Part shown: piece after piece, positions 1-9,397 of the stretch | Layout: each line of letters opens with the position of its first letter | Position numbering within the stretch: position 1 is the first letter of the stretch | Origin: Streptomyces ortus | Lineage (GTDB): Bacteria; Actinomycetota; Actinomycetes; Streptomycetales; Streptomycetaceae | Length of the DNA stretch: 64,000 nucleotides | Assembly (NCBI RefSeq): GCF_026341275.1 | Contig: NZ_JAIFZO010000002.1 | Span: 4,494,118-4,558,117 of the forward strand | Reading direction: 5' to 3' | Translations under genes and position numbers: made by a program | Notes under the pieces: model-generated | What the model was told of the DNA's origin: nothing | Seen by the model: the letters and a program-made list of their open reading frames with translations, nothing else | Database searches by the model: none

Positions 1-3
1 CGG

Positions 4-2403
4 GTGGTGTTCGGGGTGCTCGGGCCGACGGTCGCGTGGGACGAGCACGGGCGGGAGCTCGCCCTGAAGGGGCCGCGGCACCGGGCCGTGCTGGCCCGGC
101 TGATCGTGGCCCGCCGCCGCGTCGTACCCGTGTCCCGGCTGGTCGAGGACCTGTGGACGGAGCCGCCCGCCGGAGCCGTGGGGGCCGTCCAGACCTTCGT
201 GGCGGCCCTGCGGCGCGCCCTGGAACCGGACCGCCCGCCCCGCACCCCGGCCCGGCTGCTGGTCACCGAAGGCCCCGGTTACGCGCTGCGTGCCGCGCCG
301 GACACGGTGGACGCGTGGCGCTTCGAGACGGCGCTCGGCACGGTGGCCGGTCTGCCCGCCCCGGCGGCGCTCTCGACCTTGGAGGAGGCGCTGGGCTGGT
401 GGCGGGGTCCGGCGTACGCCGAGTTCGCCGGGGAGGGGGAGGACTGGTCCCGCGCCGAACGGGCCCGCCTCGCCGAGCTGCGCCTGCAGGCCGTGGAACG
501 CCGGGCCGAGACCCTGCTCGCCCTCGGCCGCCCCGCCGACGCGGTCCCCGACCTGGACGCCCACCTCACGGACCACCCCTGGCGGGAGGACGCCTGGTGC
601 CTGCTGGCCCTGGCCCTCTACCGCCAGCACCGCCAGGGAGACGCCCTGGCCGTCCTGCGCCGGGCCCGCACGGTCCTGACCACCCAACTGGGAGTGGACC
701 CGGGCCCCCACCTACGCCGCCTGCAGTCAGACATCCTCACCCAGTCCCCAACCCTGGACCTACCCCCCACCCAGAACAACGAGGCCGCCGCCCCACTCAC
801 TGAGGGGCGCGGGGAACGGCGCACTCACCCTCCACGGCCCGCACCGTCCGGCGAGGCCGCCACCCCACCCACCCAGGGGCGCGGGGAACGGCGCACTCAC
901 CCTCCACGGCCCGCACCGTCCGGCGAGGCCGCCACCCCACCCACCCAGGGGCGCGGGGAACGGCGCACTCACCCTTCACGGCCCGCACCGTCCGGCGAGG
1001 CCCCTGCCCCACTCACCCAGGGGCGCGGGGAACGGCGCACTCACCCTTCACGGCCCGCACCGTCCGGCGAGGCCGCCACCCCACCCACCCAGGGGCGCGG
1101 GGAACGGCGCAGTCCTTTGTTTGCGGGGGGCCCGGGGAACGGCGTCGCCGGCGACGACCCGCCCGTACCCGACGCCACCGCCCAGCTGTGGACCCGCGCA
1201 GCCGAGTCCTACCACCGCACCGTCGCCGAAGGCGCCCGTACCCGCCTCCACTCCACCATCGGCCTCCTCCGCAACCTCGCGGTCACCGGCGGCGCCGGCC
1301 TGGCGGAGGCCCGCCGCCACCGCATCGCGGCCATCACCGCGGCGGAGGAGTTCGCCGACCCTGAGCTGACCGCCCGGGTGATCGGCGCGTACGACGTCCC
1401 GGCGATCTGGACCCGCGTGGACGACCCCACGGCCGCGGCCCACATCGTGGCCGCCGCGGAACGCACCCTCCGAGCCCTGCCCGCAGGCACCCGCGCGCAC
1501 GACCCGGCCCGCTGCCGCCTCCTGGCCACCATCGCCCTGGAAACTCGCGGAGCGGCCGACGCGCACGGCGGGCGCGGCCCCGACGCCGCCCGCGAGGCGG
1601 AAGCACTCGCCCGCCGGCTCGACGACCCCACCCTGCTGGCCTTCGCCCTGAACGGCACGTTCATGCAGTCCTTCACCCGCGCCGGCCTCGCCCCGCGACG
1701 CGACGCGATCGGCGCCGAACTCGTCGAACTGGCCGCCCGCCACGGTCTGGTGACCTACGAGGTCCTCGGCCACCTCATCCGTCTCCAGGCGCGCGCGGCA
1801 CTCGGCGACCTCGCCGGCGCGGACCGCCACGCGAAGGCCGCGGACCACCTCGCCGAACGCCACGAACTGCCCCTCGTGGGCGTCTTCACCGAGTGGTACG
1901 GAGCCCTGCGGCTCAGCGCGACCGGCCGGCCGGCCGAGGCGGAGACGGCCTACCGCGCCGCCGCCACCCGCCTGGAGGGCGCCGGAATGCCCGGCCTGGA
2001 ACACGGCCTCCTCCCCCTCGCCCTCCTCTGCCTCCGCCTGACCCACGACCTCCCGACGGACCCGGACCCGGACCCGGACCAGGACCCGGACCCGAATCCG
2101 GACCAGGACCCCCGACCCGACTACGGTCCCTACCGCCCCTGGGCCGAACCGTTCACGCTGCTCGCGGTGGGCCGCCGTACCGAGGCCCGTACCGCCCTGC
2201 GCGCCCTCCCGGAGCCCCCGCACGACCTCCTGTACGAGGCCTGCCTCGCGCTGGAGGCCGAGGCCGCCCGCCGCCTCGGCGACCACGACGCCCTGGAACG
2301 CGCCCGCGACCGCCTGCGCCCCGCCGCCGCCGAACTCGCGGGCGCGGGCAGCGGGTTGCTCACCCTGGGCCCGGTCGAGCGCTACCTCACCGACCGGCCC
2401 TGA
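4..2403 (+). CDS. SARP/AfsR-family transcriptional activator with expanded repeat linker (start at window edge)
   Basis: Predicted cytoplasmic DNA-binding activator of the SARP (AfsR/DnrI/RedD) class, 799 codons as seen. Residues about 5-90 form the OmpR-like winged helix that begins with the usual FGVLGP opening. Residues about 95-245 are a bacterial transcriptional activation (BTAD) domain ending near QLGVDPGPHLRRLQ. No NB-ARC ATPase follows. Instead there is a low-complexity linker (about residues 255-380) made of a 24-residue tandem repeat, then about 400 residues of helical, TPR-like repeats. An Asp-Pro tract lies at nt 2056-2118. GTG codons at 4 and 7 fit the family start, but a start left of the window cannot be excluded. 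The promoter lies outside the window. The target is unknown; SARPs usually act on nearby secondary-metabolite or developmental genes. The gene ends 21 nt from the convergent lipoprotein gene. Confidence 0.85.
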   Translation: MVFGVLGPTVAWDEHGRELALKGPRHRAVLARLIVARRRVVPVSRLVEDLWTEPPAGAVGAVQTFVAALRRALEPDRPPRTPARLLVTEGPGYALRAAPDTVDAWRFETALGTVAGLPAPAALSTLEEALGWWRGPAYAEFAGEGEDWSRAERARLAELRLQAVERRAETLLALGRPADAVPDLDAHLTDHPWREDAWCLLALALYRQHRQGDALAVLRRARTVLTTQLGVDPGPHLRRLQSDILTQSPTLDLPPTQNNEAAAPLTEGRGERRTHPPRPAPSGEAATPPTQGRGERRTHPPRPAPSGEAATPPTQGRGERRTHPSRPAPSGEAPAPLTQGRGERRTHPSRPAPSGEAATPPTQGRGERRSPLFAGGPGNGVAGDDPPVPDATAQLWTRAAESYHRTVAEGARTRLHSTIGLLRNLAVTGGAGLAEARRHRIAAITAAEEFADPELTARVIGAYDVPAIWTRVDDPTAAAHIVAAAERTLRALPAGTRAHDPARCRLLATIALETRGAADAHGGRGPDAAREAEALARRLDDPTLLAFALNGTFMQSFTRAGLAPRRDAIGAELVELAARHGLVTYEVLGHLIRLQARAALGDLAGADRHAKAADHLAERHELPLVGVFTEWYGALRLSATGRPAEAETAYRAAATRLEGAGMPGLEHGLLPLALLCLRLTHDLPTDPDPDPDQDPDPNPDQDPRPDYGPYRPWAEPFTLLAVGRRTEARTALRALPEPPHDLLYEACLALEAEAARRLGDHDALERARDRLRPAAAELAGAGSGLLTLGPVERYLTDRP
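781..1113 (+). repeat. 72-bp tandem repeat inside the SARP coding region (about 4.6 copies)
   Basis: Units begin at 781, 853, 925, 997 and 1069, an exact 72-bp period that keeps frame (24 codons). Each unit carries the core GGGGCGCGGGGAACGGCGC (804-822, 876-894, 948-966, 1020-1038, 1092-1110). The same core occurs in intergenic DNA elsewhere in this window, at 6497-6516, 6568-6587 and in the terminator at 40073-40128. A degenerate further copy follows at about 1124-1144. Confidence 0.95.
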
Positions 2404-2424
2404 CGGCCGTACCCGCGCCCCGCA

Positions 2425-3471
2425 TCAGTTCAGCTCATCGAAATCGGCATCGGCATCGGCATCGCCAGTGCCAGCGCCAGTGCCATCGGGATCCTGCTCG
2501 TCCGCATCCGGCGGGGGAACGGACGCCGCATCCGAGGCGGAAGGCGAATCCCCCGCCGGTTCGGAAGCCGGCCGCGACGCCGGCTGCGAAGCCGACTCCG
2601 ACGCGGCGGCCGGCGCCGAGCGCGCCGCCGCCGTCGGCGTCCGCCCGGCCAGGACCTCCTCCAGACGCCGCGTACCGGCCTCGGCGGCCCGCCGGACGTC
2701 CTCGGCGTCCACCTCGTCGAGTCCGCCGTCGGTGAGGGACAGCGCGCTGTCGCCGACCCGCACCGCGGCGAAGTCCAGGGTGAGGACGGCGGGCCAGCCG
2801 CCGCCTTCGCCGCTCACGGTCACCCGCAGCCCCTCGGCCGCCTCGCCCAGGCCGGGCAGCGGCGCGGCGACGGCCCGGACGGTGAACTGCCCGCCCCTGA
2901 CATCCGTGGCCGTGAACTGCCCGCACGTCTCCGGCACCGTCTTCAGCCAGGCCAGCGAGGAGTCCAGCGCCGCCCGGTCGTACGCCCCGACCTGGTACCG
3001 CAGCTGCGTCCCGGCGCCGGTGTCGTCGTAACCGGCCACCGCGCGGGACCCCGCGGGCTCGCCCAGCAGGTTCTCGGCGTACAGGCCGTCGAGCAGCCGC
3101 TGGCAGTCGGTGACGTCCGCCTTCCCTTTGAGGAGGGCGTCCCGCCAGGTCGCCGCGCCTTCGGTACCCGTCCAGCCGTCGCCGAGGTCGGCGGGGGTGA
3201 CCAGCGCCGCCTTCGCCTGCGCGTCGGTGAGCGTGTGCGCGACGGTGACCGACGGGGAGGGCGAGGGGGCCCGCGCGGCCACGGCGGAGGCGGAGGCCGC
3301 CGCGTCGTCCGCGGCACCGGCACCGGCCCCGCCGCCACCGCCCGAGCATCCGGCCGTCGTGAGCAGCGCGGCCACCGCCAGGACCGGGACGAGGGCCGGT
3401 ACCAGGGCGGGGACGGAGACGGGGACGGTACGCCGGTGACGGCACCGACGGCGGGGCGGACGGTTCAGCAC
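2425..3471 (-). CDS. Secreted lipoprotein of unknown function
   Basis: A 348-residue predicted lipoprotein. An arginine-rich n-region and a hydrophobic stretch lead into a lipobox-like TTAGC with the lipidated Cys at residue 42, followed by a Gly/Ala/Ser-rich tether. The folded part (about residues 80-265, from TLTDAQAKAALVTPADLGDG) resembles the extracellular sensor-type lipoproteins common in Streptomyces, loosely like PknH sensor/LppX-type folds; this is a tentative comparison. The C-terminus (about 270-348) is a disordered Ser/Pro/Asp-rich tail. The start is GTG at 3471, preceded by GGAGG seven bases upstream. The gene is convergent with the SARP gene and divergent from the GH15 gene. No enzymatic motif was seen. 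Confidence 0.75.
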   Translation of the reverse strand: MLNRPPRRRCRHRRTVPVSVPALVPALVPVLAVAALLTTAGCSGGGGGAGAGAADDAAASASAVAARAPSPSPSVTVAHTLTDAQAKAALVTPADLGDGWTGTEGAATWRDALLKGKADVTDCQRLLDGLYAENLLGEPAGSRAVAGYDDTGAGTQLRYQVGAYDRAALDSSLAWLKTVPETCGQFTATDVRGGQFTVRAVAAPLPGLGEAAEGLRVTVSGEGGGWPAVLTLDFAAVRVGDSALSLTDGGLDEVDAEDVRRAAEAGTRRLEEVLAGRTPTAAARSAPAAASESASQPASRPASEPAGDSPSASDAASVPPPDADEQDPDGTGAGTGDADADADFDELN

Positions 3472-3626
3472 GGATGCCTCCTACGGCTCCCGACTACAGG
3501 GGAAGGGCCGGATCTCCTTCCACGGCACCATCGCGCGGCACCTCCCACCAGCGCACCGGGCCGACCGGGTGAGCCGGTGGACCCCTTCGAGATGCCCCCG
3601 CCCCCGCCCACGGCCACACTGGCCCC

Positions 3627-5435
3627 ATGCCGGGACGGATCGAGGACTACGCCCTCGTCGGAGACCTGCTGACCGCCGCCCTCATCGGCCGCGACGGCAG
3701 CCTCGACTGGCTGTGCCTGCCCCGTTTCGACTCGCCCGCCTGCTTCGCCGCGCTGCTGGGCGACGAGAACAACGGCCGCTGGCGGATCGCCCCCGTGGCC
3801 GCGTACGACGGCTCCGGCCCGCCCACCGCCTCCACCCGCCGCTACCGCGGGGACTCCCTCGTCCTGGAGACCGCGTGGGAGACGGACACCGGCCGGGCCA
3901 CCGTCGTCGACTTCATGCCGCGCCGCGACGGCGCCCCCTGCGTCGTACGGATCGTCGAGGGTGTGTCCGGCACGGTCGACCTGCGCATGGACCTGCGGCT
4001 GCGGTTCGAGTACGGGAGCGTGGTGCCCTGGATGCACCGTGAGCGCGGGCAGCTCACCGGGGTCGCCGGACCCGAGTCGGTGCGCCTGTCCACCCCCGTC
4101 CCGCTCACCGCGCACGGCCGCGCCCACACCGCCGACTTCACCGTCACCGCGGGCGAGCGGATCCCCTCCGTGCTGACCTGGGGGCCCTCCCACCTGCCCG
4201 CCCCCGACCCCGTGGACCCCTTCGAGGCGCTGCGCCGCACCGAGGAGTACTGGCGCGACTGGCTGCGGCCCCTCACCTACGGCGGCACCTACCGCGAAGC
4301 GGTCGTACGCTCCCTCATCACCCTCAAGGCCCTCACCTACGAGCCGACCGGCGGCATCGTCGCCGCACCCACCACCTCCCTGCCCGAACAGCCCGGAGGG
4401 GTACGCAACTGGGACTACCGCTACTGCTGGCTGCGCGACGCCGGGATGACCCTGGAGGCGCTGCTGCGCAGCGGCTTCACCGCCGAGGCGGACGCCTGGC
4501 GCGGCTGGCTGGAACGGGCGGTCGCCGGCCGCCCGCAGGACATCCAGATCATGTACGGCATCGGCGGCGAGCGCAGGCTCACCGAGTGGACGGCCGACTG
4601 GCTGCCCGGGTACGAGGGGTCGCGGCCGGTGCGGATCGGCAACGGCGCCGCCACGCAGCAACAACTGGACGTGCCGGGGGAGTTGATGGACACCCTGGCC
4701 CTGACGCTGAGTTCGGGGCTGCGGCCCCAGCGGCATCTCGTCGCGCTCCAGCGGACCGTGCTCGACCATCTGGAGAAGGTGTGGTCCCGGCCCGACCAGG
4801 GCCTGTGGGAGATGCGGGGCGAACCCCGCCACCACGTCCACTCCAAGGTGATGTGCTGGGTCGCCTTCGACCGTGCGGTCCGCCTCGCCGAGGAGCACGG
4901 GCGTCCGGGGCCCGTCGCCCACTGGCGTGAGATCCGGGGCCGTATCCACCGGGAGGTCTGCGAGAGGGGCTTCGACGCGGCGCGCGGCACGTTCACCCAG
5001 TCCTACGGTTCGCGCGCCCTCGACGCGGCGCTGCTGCTCATCCCGCGCACCGGGTTCCTGCCGCCGGACGACCCGAGGGTGACCGGCACGGTCGCCGCCG
5101 TCGAACGCGAACTGTCGAGCGACGACGGCCTGGTCCGCCGCTACTCGACGAACGCCGGCGGAGCCGCGGGCCCCGACGGGCTGGCCGGCGGCGAGGGCGC
5201 CTTCCTGGCCTGCTCCTTCTGGCTCGCGGACGCCCTGCGGCTGACCGGCCGCGAGGACGAGGCCAGGACCCTGTTCGAGCGGCTGCTGCTCCTGCGCAAC
5301 GACGTCGGCCTGCTGGCGGAGGAGTACGACCCGGTCGCCGGGCGCCAACTGGGCAATTTCCCGCAGGCGTTCACGCACGTGCCCCTCATCAGAGCGGCCT
5401 ACGAACTCGACCGGCACGCGACCGGCCGCCGTTGA
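3627..5435 (+). CDS. Glycoside hydrolase family 15 protein (glucoamylase/trehalase-like)
   Basis: A 602-residue cytoplasmic GH15 protein. It opens with the family hallmark RIEDYALVGDLLTAALIGRD and the DGSLDWLCLPRFDSPACF block. It then has the N-terminal beta-sandwich, and an alpha/alpha barrel from about residue 225 with the conserved NWDYRYCWLRDAGMTLEAL motif. Length matches actinobacterial GH15 proteins, some of which (for example the mycobacterial enzyme) are trehalases; trehalose or small alpha-glucosides are therefore the likely substrates, but specificity cannot be read from sequence. There is no signal peptide. ATG at 3627 is chosen because the family begins at MPGRIEDY; no strong Shine-Dalgarno is visible. 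It stands alone between a divergent lipoprotein gene and an FkbM methyltransferase. Confidence 0.9.
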   Translation: MPGRIEDYALVGDLLTAALIGRDGSLDWLCLPRFDSPACFAALLGDENNGRWRIAPVAAYDGSGPPTASTRRYRGDSLVLETAWETDTGRATVVDFMPRRDGAPCVVRIVEGVSGTVDLRMDLRLRFEYGSVVPWMHRERGQLTGVAGPESVRLSTPVPLTAHGRAHTADFTVTAGERIPSVLTWGPSHLPAPDPVDPFEALRRTEEYWRDWLRPLTYGGTYREAVVRSLITLKALTYEPTGGIVAAPTTSLPEQPGGVRNWDYRYCWLRDAGMTLEALLRSGFTAEADAWRGWLERAVAGRPQDIQIMYGIGGERRLTEWTADWLPGYEGSRPVRIGNGAATQQQLDVPGELMDTLALTLSSGLRPQRHLVALQRTVLDHLEKVWSRPDQGLWEMRGEPRHHVHSKVMCWVAFDRAVRLAEEHGRPGPVAHWREIRGRIHREVCERGFDAARGTFTQSYGSRALDAALLLIPRTGFLPPDDPRVTGTVAAVERELSSDDGLVRRYSTNAGGAAGPDGLAGGEGAFLACSFWLADALRLTGREDEARTLFERLLLLRNDVGLLAEEYDPVAGRQLGNFPQAFTHVPLIRAAYELDRHATGRR

Positions 5436-5491
5436 GCATGTGTTCCGTGAAGTACCGGTGAATCGGTGGCGACTTCTGCGAGGCTGACCCG

Positions 5492-6469
5492 ATGCCGACC
5501 CTTTACAGAAGACTGCTCGGAATCCTTCCCCGGATAGGCGTGAAGGTGGTCGATCTCGGTCCCGGTACCTCGCTGTTGTTCCGCCGGGGCGAGCGGACCG
5601 TCGTGCCGGTGGGGAGCGGCGCGGATCTGGTGACGCGCGGCAGGAGCCGGTACGCGGTCACGGACGCCGGGACGGACACCTGGGTGGTGGCCCGCGGGTC
5701 GGGGCAGCGGAACGTGAAGAGTGTGCCGCTCGGTGACACGGGCGCGCGTCTGCTGCTGGACAAGGCGGTGCCGGCGGACGGGGAGCGGGAGTTCCAGCTC
5801 GCCGCCGCACACTATCTGTGTACGCAGCATGTGGCCGCGCTGCTGGAACTGAACCGGGTGAACTGCGTCTTCGACGTCGGGGCCAACAGCGGGCAGTACG
5901 GGAAGGGTCTGCGGCGCTTCGGTTACACGGGGCGGATCGTGTCGTTCGAGCCGGTCTCCGCGACGTTCGAGAAGCTGCGGAAGTCCGCCGAGAACGACCC
6001 GGACTGGCATGTGTACAACTTCGCGCTCGGCCGCGAGGAGGCGACGCGGTCCATCCACGTGGACTGGAAGTCCATGAACTCCCTGCTGCCGCCGAGCGAG
6101 TACGGCAAGGAGCGCTACCGGCGGTTCGCCAAGGGGCGTACGGAGGAGATCGAGATCCGGCGTCTGGACGACGTCATGCAGAAGGCGCTGGAAGGGGTCG
6201 AGAACCCCCGGCCGTATCTGAAGATGGACACGCAGGGCTTCGACATGGAGGTGTTCGCCGGGGCGGGCGAGCGGATCTCGGAGTTCGTCGGGATGCAGTC
6301 CGAGGTGGCGGCGCTGCGCCTGTACGAGGGCAGCCCCGCGATGGGGGAGGCTGTCGCCGCGTACGAGGCGGCGGGATTCGGGGTCACCGGGATGTACCCC
6401 GTGACCCGCGACCCCGCGACGGGCCGGGTCGTGGAATTCGACTGCGTGATGGTCCGCGCGGAGAGATGA
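5492..6469 (+). CDS. FkbM family methyltransferase
   Basis: A 325-residue SAM-dependent methyltransferase. About 110 N-terminal residues of unknown role precede the FkbM domain: SAM motif I at FDVGANSGQYGKGLRRFG (about 127-144), then the acidic loop end in VSFEPV, and the family signature LKMDTQGFDMEVFAGAG. These enzymes O-methylate sugars, lipids or polyketides. The acceptor here is unknown and no glycan or polyketide cluster adjoins. GAGG lies nine bases before the ATG. It follows the GH15 gene after 56 nt, so co-transcription is possible. Downstream DNA carries two copies of the GGGGCGCGGGGAAC repeat. Confidence 0.85.
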   Translation: MPTLYRRLLGILPRIGVKVVDLGPGTSLLFRRGERTVVPVGSGADLVTRGRSRYAVTDAGTDTWVVARGSGQRNVKSVPLGDTGARLLLDKAVPADGEREFQLAAAHYLCTQHVAALLELNRVNCVFDVGANSGQYGKGLRRFGYTGRIVSFEPVSATFEKLRKSAENDPDWHVYNFALGREEATRSIHVDWKSMNSLLPPSEYGKERYRRFAKGRTEEIEIRRLDDVMQKALEGVENPRPYLKMDTQGFDMEVFAGAGERISEFVGMQSEVAALRLYEGSPAMGEAVAAYEAAGFGVTGMYPVTRDPATGRVVEFDCVMVRAER

Positions 6470-6496
6470 AAGGCAGGGGCGCAGCCCCGCATTTCA

Positions 6497-6587
6497 GGGG
6501 CGCGGGGAACTGCGCGGTCCACCACGGGCAACCCGCACCCGACATCCCGCGCACACCCACTCCCTCAGGGGCGCGGGGAACGGCGCG
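6497..6587. repeat. Two copies of the GGGGCGCGGGGAAC intergenic repeat
   Basis: Copies at 6497-6516 and 6568-6587 are spaced 71 bases apart, almost the 72-bp period seen inside the SARP gene. They lie between the FkbM and kinase genes. No hairpin partner is obvious here, unlike the palindromic version at 40073-40128. Confidence 0.8.
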
Positions 6588-6736
6588 GACGCCCCCGTGG
6601 CCCGCGGGGCGTTCCGGGGGTCGGGGGATCGGTAGGCTAAGGGGACTGCGAGTCCCCCCATCCGCGCGCTTCCGCACCGCTGAAGTGCCGTTCGCGGTCG
6701 TCGTGTTGGCCTTCTGCTGTTGAGGATGATTCGCTG

Positions 6737-8293
6737 GTGCTCGTCGCGGAGCGGTATCGGTTGCAGGCGTCCATCGGCCGAGGCGGGATGGGCGAGGTGT
6801 GGCAGGCCACCGACGAGGTGCTCGGCCGCGCCGTGGCCGTCAAGCTGCTGCTGGGGGACGAGGCGGACAGCGCCGCGTCCGCCCGCTTCCGCCTGGAGGC
6901 CCAGACGGCGGCCCGGCTCAGCCACCCCTACGTCGTCGCCGTCTTCGACTTCGGCGCCTGGGACGACCGCTTCTACCTGGTCATGGAGCTCGTCGAAGGC
7001 CGCAGTCTCGCCCAGGAGCTGACCGCGTCCGGCACCCTCGGGGCGGACCGGGTGGCCACCATCGCCGCCCAGGCCGCCGCGGGCCTCGCCGCCGCCCACC
7101 GGGAGGGGATCGTGCACCGGGACATCAAGCCCGGCAACCTCCTCGTGGACGCCCAGGGCACCGTGAAGATCGGCGACTTCGGCATCGCCCGTTTCGTCGA
7201 CGACCCGTCGTCCGCGCTCACCACGGCCGGCCAGATCGTCGGCACCAGCCTCTATCTGGCCCCCGAACGCGCCCTGGGCCGTCCGGCGTCCGCCGCCTCC
7301 GACGTGTACTCGCTGGGCTGCGTGCTCTATCAACTGCTCACCGGCAGACCGCCGTTCCAGGGCGAGAGCGCCACGATCACCCTGCACCAGCACATCGACA
7401 TGGCGCCGGTGCCGCCCCGCGAGCGCGGGAGCCAGCTGCCGCCCGCCTTCGAGAACTACCTCCTCGGCCTCCTCGCCAAGCAGCCCGAGGACCGCCCCAC
7501 GGCCCAGGAGGTCGCGGACTGGTTCGGCACGGGCGCCTGGCAGGGACGGGCCGAGCCCCTCCCGGTGGCCGCACAGCAGCCGCGTACGCAGGTGTCGTAC
7601 GCGACCGCGCCCCCGCGGCAGCAGCCCGGCGGGGCCGACAGCGGGGCCCCGACGACGTACCGGCTCCCGGCGACCGCCGCGCAGCCCAACGGACGCTCCG
7701 CCCACGGCGGACGCTCCGCCCACGCCGCCCGCTCCGGGCCACTGCCCGCCCCGGCACCCTCCTCGCACGCCTCGCACTCCGCCCGGTCCGGGCCCTCGCG
7801 TCGCGCACGGCCTTCCGGCGGTGGTGGCGGACGCGGCGGTGTCGGGACCGCCGTCCGCCGCAGACCCCGGGTGTTCGGCATCCTCGCCGGTGCCGTGATC
7901 TTCGTACTGGCCGTGCTCGCGGGCATGTCGATGTTCTCGCCGGACGACACCACGCCCGAGGGCGGATCGAAGGACGCGCCGCCCTCAGCCGGTGCGACCG
8001 AGAACTCGTCCGGCAGGTCGGCCACCGGGGCGCCCGTGGCCGGAACGGTGGACCAGGGCCAGGACCAGAACCGGGGAAGGGAGCGGGGCGGGGAACAGGG
8101 CCAGGAGGCCGGTACCGCGCCGGACGTCGATCCGGCGCCCACCGCCTCCCCCTCCGTCACGAAGGAGATCCCGGAGGGCGGGCCGGACCCCGCCGCCGGG
8201 GACGCGGAGAAGCCGCGCAAGCCGGGCAGGGGCGGGGAAGAGCTGCCGGACGGCGCCGACGACGAGGACGACACGGACGACGGCGAGGAATGA
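6737..8293 (+). CDS. Membrane-anchored serine/threonine protein kinase (PknB/Pkn2 class)
   Basis: A 518-residue Hanks-type kinase. It shows the glycine loop IGRGGMGEVW, catalytic Lys36 in AVAVK, HRDIKPGN with Asp129, the metal-binding DFG with Asp147, and an APE-equivalent in LAPERALG. All core catalytic residues are present. A Pro/Ala/Ser-rich juxtamembrane linker (about 260-375) leads to one membrane span (about 378-400, VFGILAGAVIFVLAVLAG). The external part is only about 115 residues, disordered and acidic at its end. It has no PASTA or other recognisable sensor domain, so the signal is unknown. The GTG start at 6737 is preceded by TGAGG at 6721. It is transcribed alone and is convergent with the PucR gene. 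Confidence 0.93.
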   Translation: MLVAERYRLQASIGRGGMGEVWQATDEVLGRAVAVKLLLGDEADSAASARFRLEAQTAARLSHPYVVAVFDFGAWDDRFYLVMELVEGRSLAQELTASGTLGADRVATIAAQAAAGLAAAHREGIVHRDIKPGNLLVDAQGTVKIGDFGIARFVDDPSSALTTAGQIVGTSLYLAPERALGRPASAASDVYSLGCVLYQLLTGRPPFQGESATITLHQHIDMAPVPPRERGSQLPPAFENYLLGLLAKQPEDRPTAQEVADWFGTGAWQGRAEPLPVAAQQPRTQVSYATAPPRQQPGGADSGAPTTYRLPATAAQPNGRSAHGGRSAHAARSGPLPAPAPSSHASHSARSGPSRRARPSGGGGGRGGVGTAVRRRPRVFGILAGAVIFVLAVLAGMSMFSPDDTTPEGGSKDAPPSAGATENSSGRSATGAPVAGTVDQGQDQNRGRERGGEQGQEAGTAPDVDPAPTASPSVTKEIPEGGPDPAAGDAEKPRKPGRGGEELPDGADDEDDTDDGEE

Positions 8294-8326
8294 GCGCCGG
8301 CCGAGGAGGGTGCTCCTCGGCGGCCC

Positions 8327-9397
8327 TCAGAAGTCCTTCTCCGGCCAGTCCAGCAGCCGCGCCCCGATGACCGCGGTCTGCAGCGTGTACCGGTGCACCG
8401 GGTCCGCCGGGTTCGCCCCGGTCAGCTTGTGGATGCGTTCCAGCCGGTAGGTGAGCGCGCGGACGCTCAGCGCCAGGCGCCGGGCGGCCTCCGCGGCGAC
8501 ACAGCCCGAGTCGAAGTACGCGGTGAGCGTGTCGAGGAGCGGTTCGGCGCCGCCGCGGGCCGTCCGCAGCGGTCCGAGCGCGCTGACCACCAGATCGGCC
8601 ATGGCCTGCCGGTCCCGGGTCAGGACGGGGTAGACGAGCAGGTCGGCGGAGCGCAGCACGGGCGTGTCGAACTCCAGCCGCTCCGCCAGGTCGAGGGCGT
8701 TCAGCGCCTCCTCGTAGGACTGGACGACCCCGCCGGGCCCGGGCCGGGAGCGGCCGATGGCGACCTGCCCGCCGTCGGTGGCCGCGTACGCCTGCTTGGC
8801 GAAGAAGGCGAGTACGTCGTCCTGGTCACCCGGGGCGATGCACACCAGGCGGCCGTCCTTGGTGGTCACGAGGATGCTGCGGTCGCCGAACCTGGCGATC
8901 AGCGCGCTCTCCACCTCGCGAGGCACGGTGTCCCCCTCGTCGTAACCGTCGTACCCGTCGCGACCCGCACTGCCCCGCGCCACGGCGACCGCGTGCGCGT
9001 GCGAGAGGCGCAGCCCGAAGCGTTCGGCACGCTCCGCGAGCAGCCCGAGGTCGCTGCGGCCGTGCAGCAGGTCGTCGATGAACTCCCGGCGCGCGGCCTC
9101 CTCCTGCCGTACGGCGAGGAGCTGTGCCCGTTCGTAGCCCTCGGCGAAGGCGTCGACGGCCTGCTCGACGGCGGCGAGGGCGCTCTCCCCCGCGGTGGCG
9201 GGCCAGTGCACGCGGGCGGCGGCGAGATGCGCGCCGACCAGGGCCCGCAGTCCGAACCCGGCCTCGGCGGCCCGTTCGCCCAGCGCCCGCCGGGAGTCGA
9301 GTTCGTCACGGGTCAGCCGGCGGCCCGTCGCGGAGGCGTCTGCGACGATACGCGCGTACCCGTCCAGGTACTCCTCGGGTACGTCCCGCCCCGCCAT
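8327..9397 (-). CDS. PucR family helix-turn-helix transcriptional regulator
   Basis: A 356-residue regulator. The N-terminal part is a helical sensory region (about 1-130), followed by a GGDEF-like/PucR middle segment. The C-terminus has the PucR-type HTH (LALSVRALTYRLERIHKLTG), the most conserved part of this family. PucR proteins respond to purine, proline or other nitrogen metabolites; the ligand here is unknown. The ATG at 9397 is chosen because the homologous part begins at MAGRDVPEEYLDG; GGGAG lies 13 bases upstream. The reading frame stays open further upstream, but that part looks non-coding. It is divergent from the NfeD-flotillin pair across about 430 nt holding a mirrored operator-like repeat, so autoregulation is plausible. 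Confidence 0.85.
   Translation of the reverse strand: MAGRDVPEEYLDGYARIVADASATGRRLTRDELDSRRALGERAAEAGFGLRALVGAHLAAARVHWPATAGESALAAVEQAVDAFAEGYERAQLLAVRQEEAARREFIDDLLHGRSDLGLLAERAERFGLRLSHAHAVAVARGSAGRDGYDGYDEGDTVPREVESALIARFGDRSILVTTKDGRLVCIAPGDQDDVLAFFAKQAYAATDGGQVAIGRSRPGPGGVVQSYEEALNALDLAERLEFDTPVLRSADLLVYPVLTRDRQAMADLVVSALGPLRTARGGAEPLLDTLTAYFDSGCVAAEAARRLALSVRALTYRLERIHKLTGANPADPVHRYTLQTAVIGARLLDWPEKDF

Noticed and set aside
781..1113. Tandem repeat considered as a CRISPR array
   Set aside because: Units are contiguous without unique spacers, keep codon frame inside a SARP gene and share an intergenic repeat core.
3465..5417. 650-codon minus-strand open frame opposite the GH15 gene
   Set aside because: It is antisense of a strongly conserved GH15 sequence; no motif or start signal of its own.
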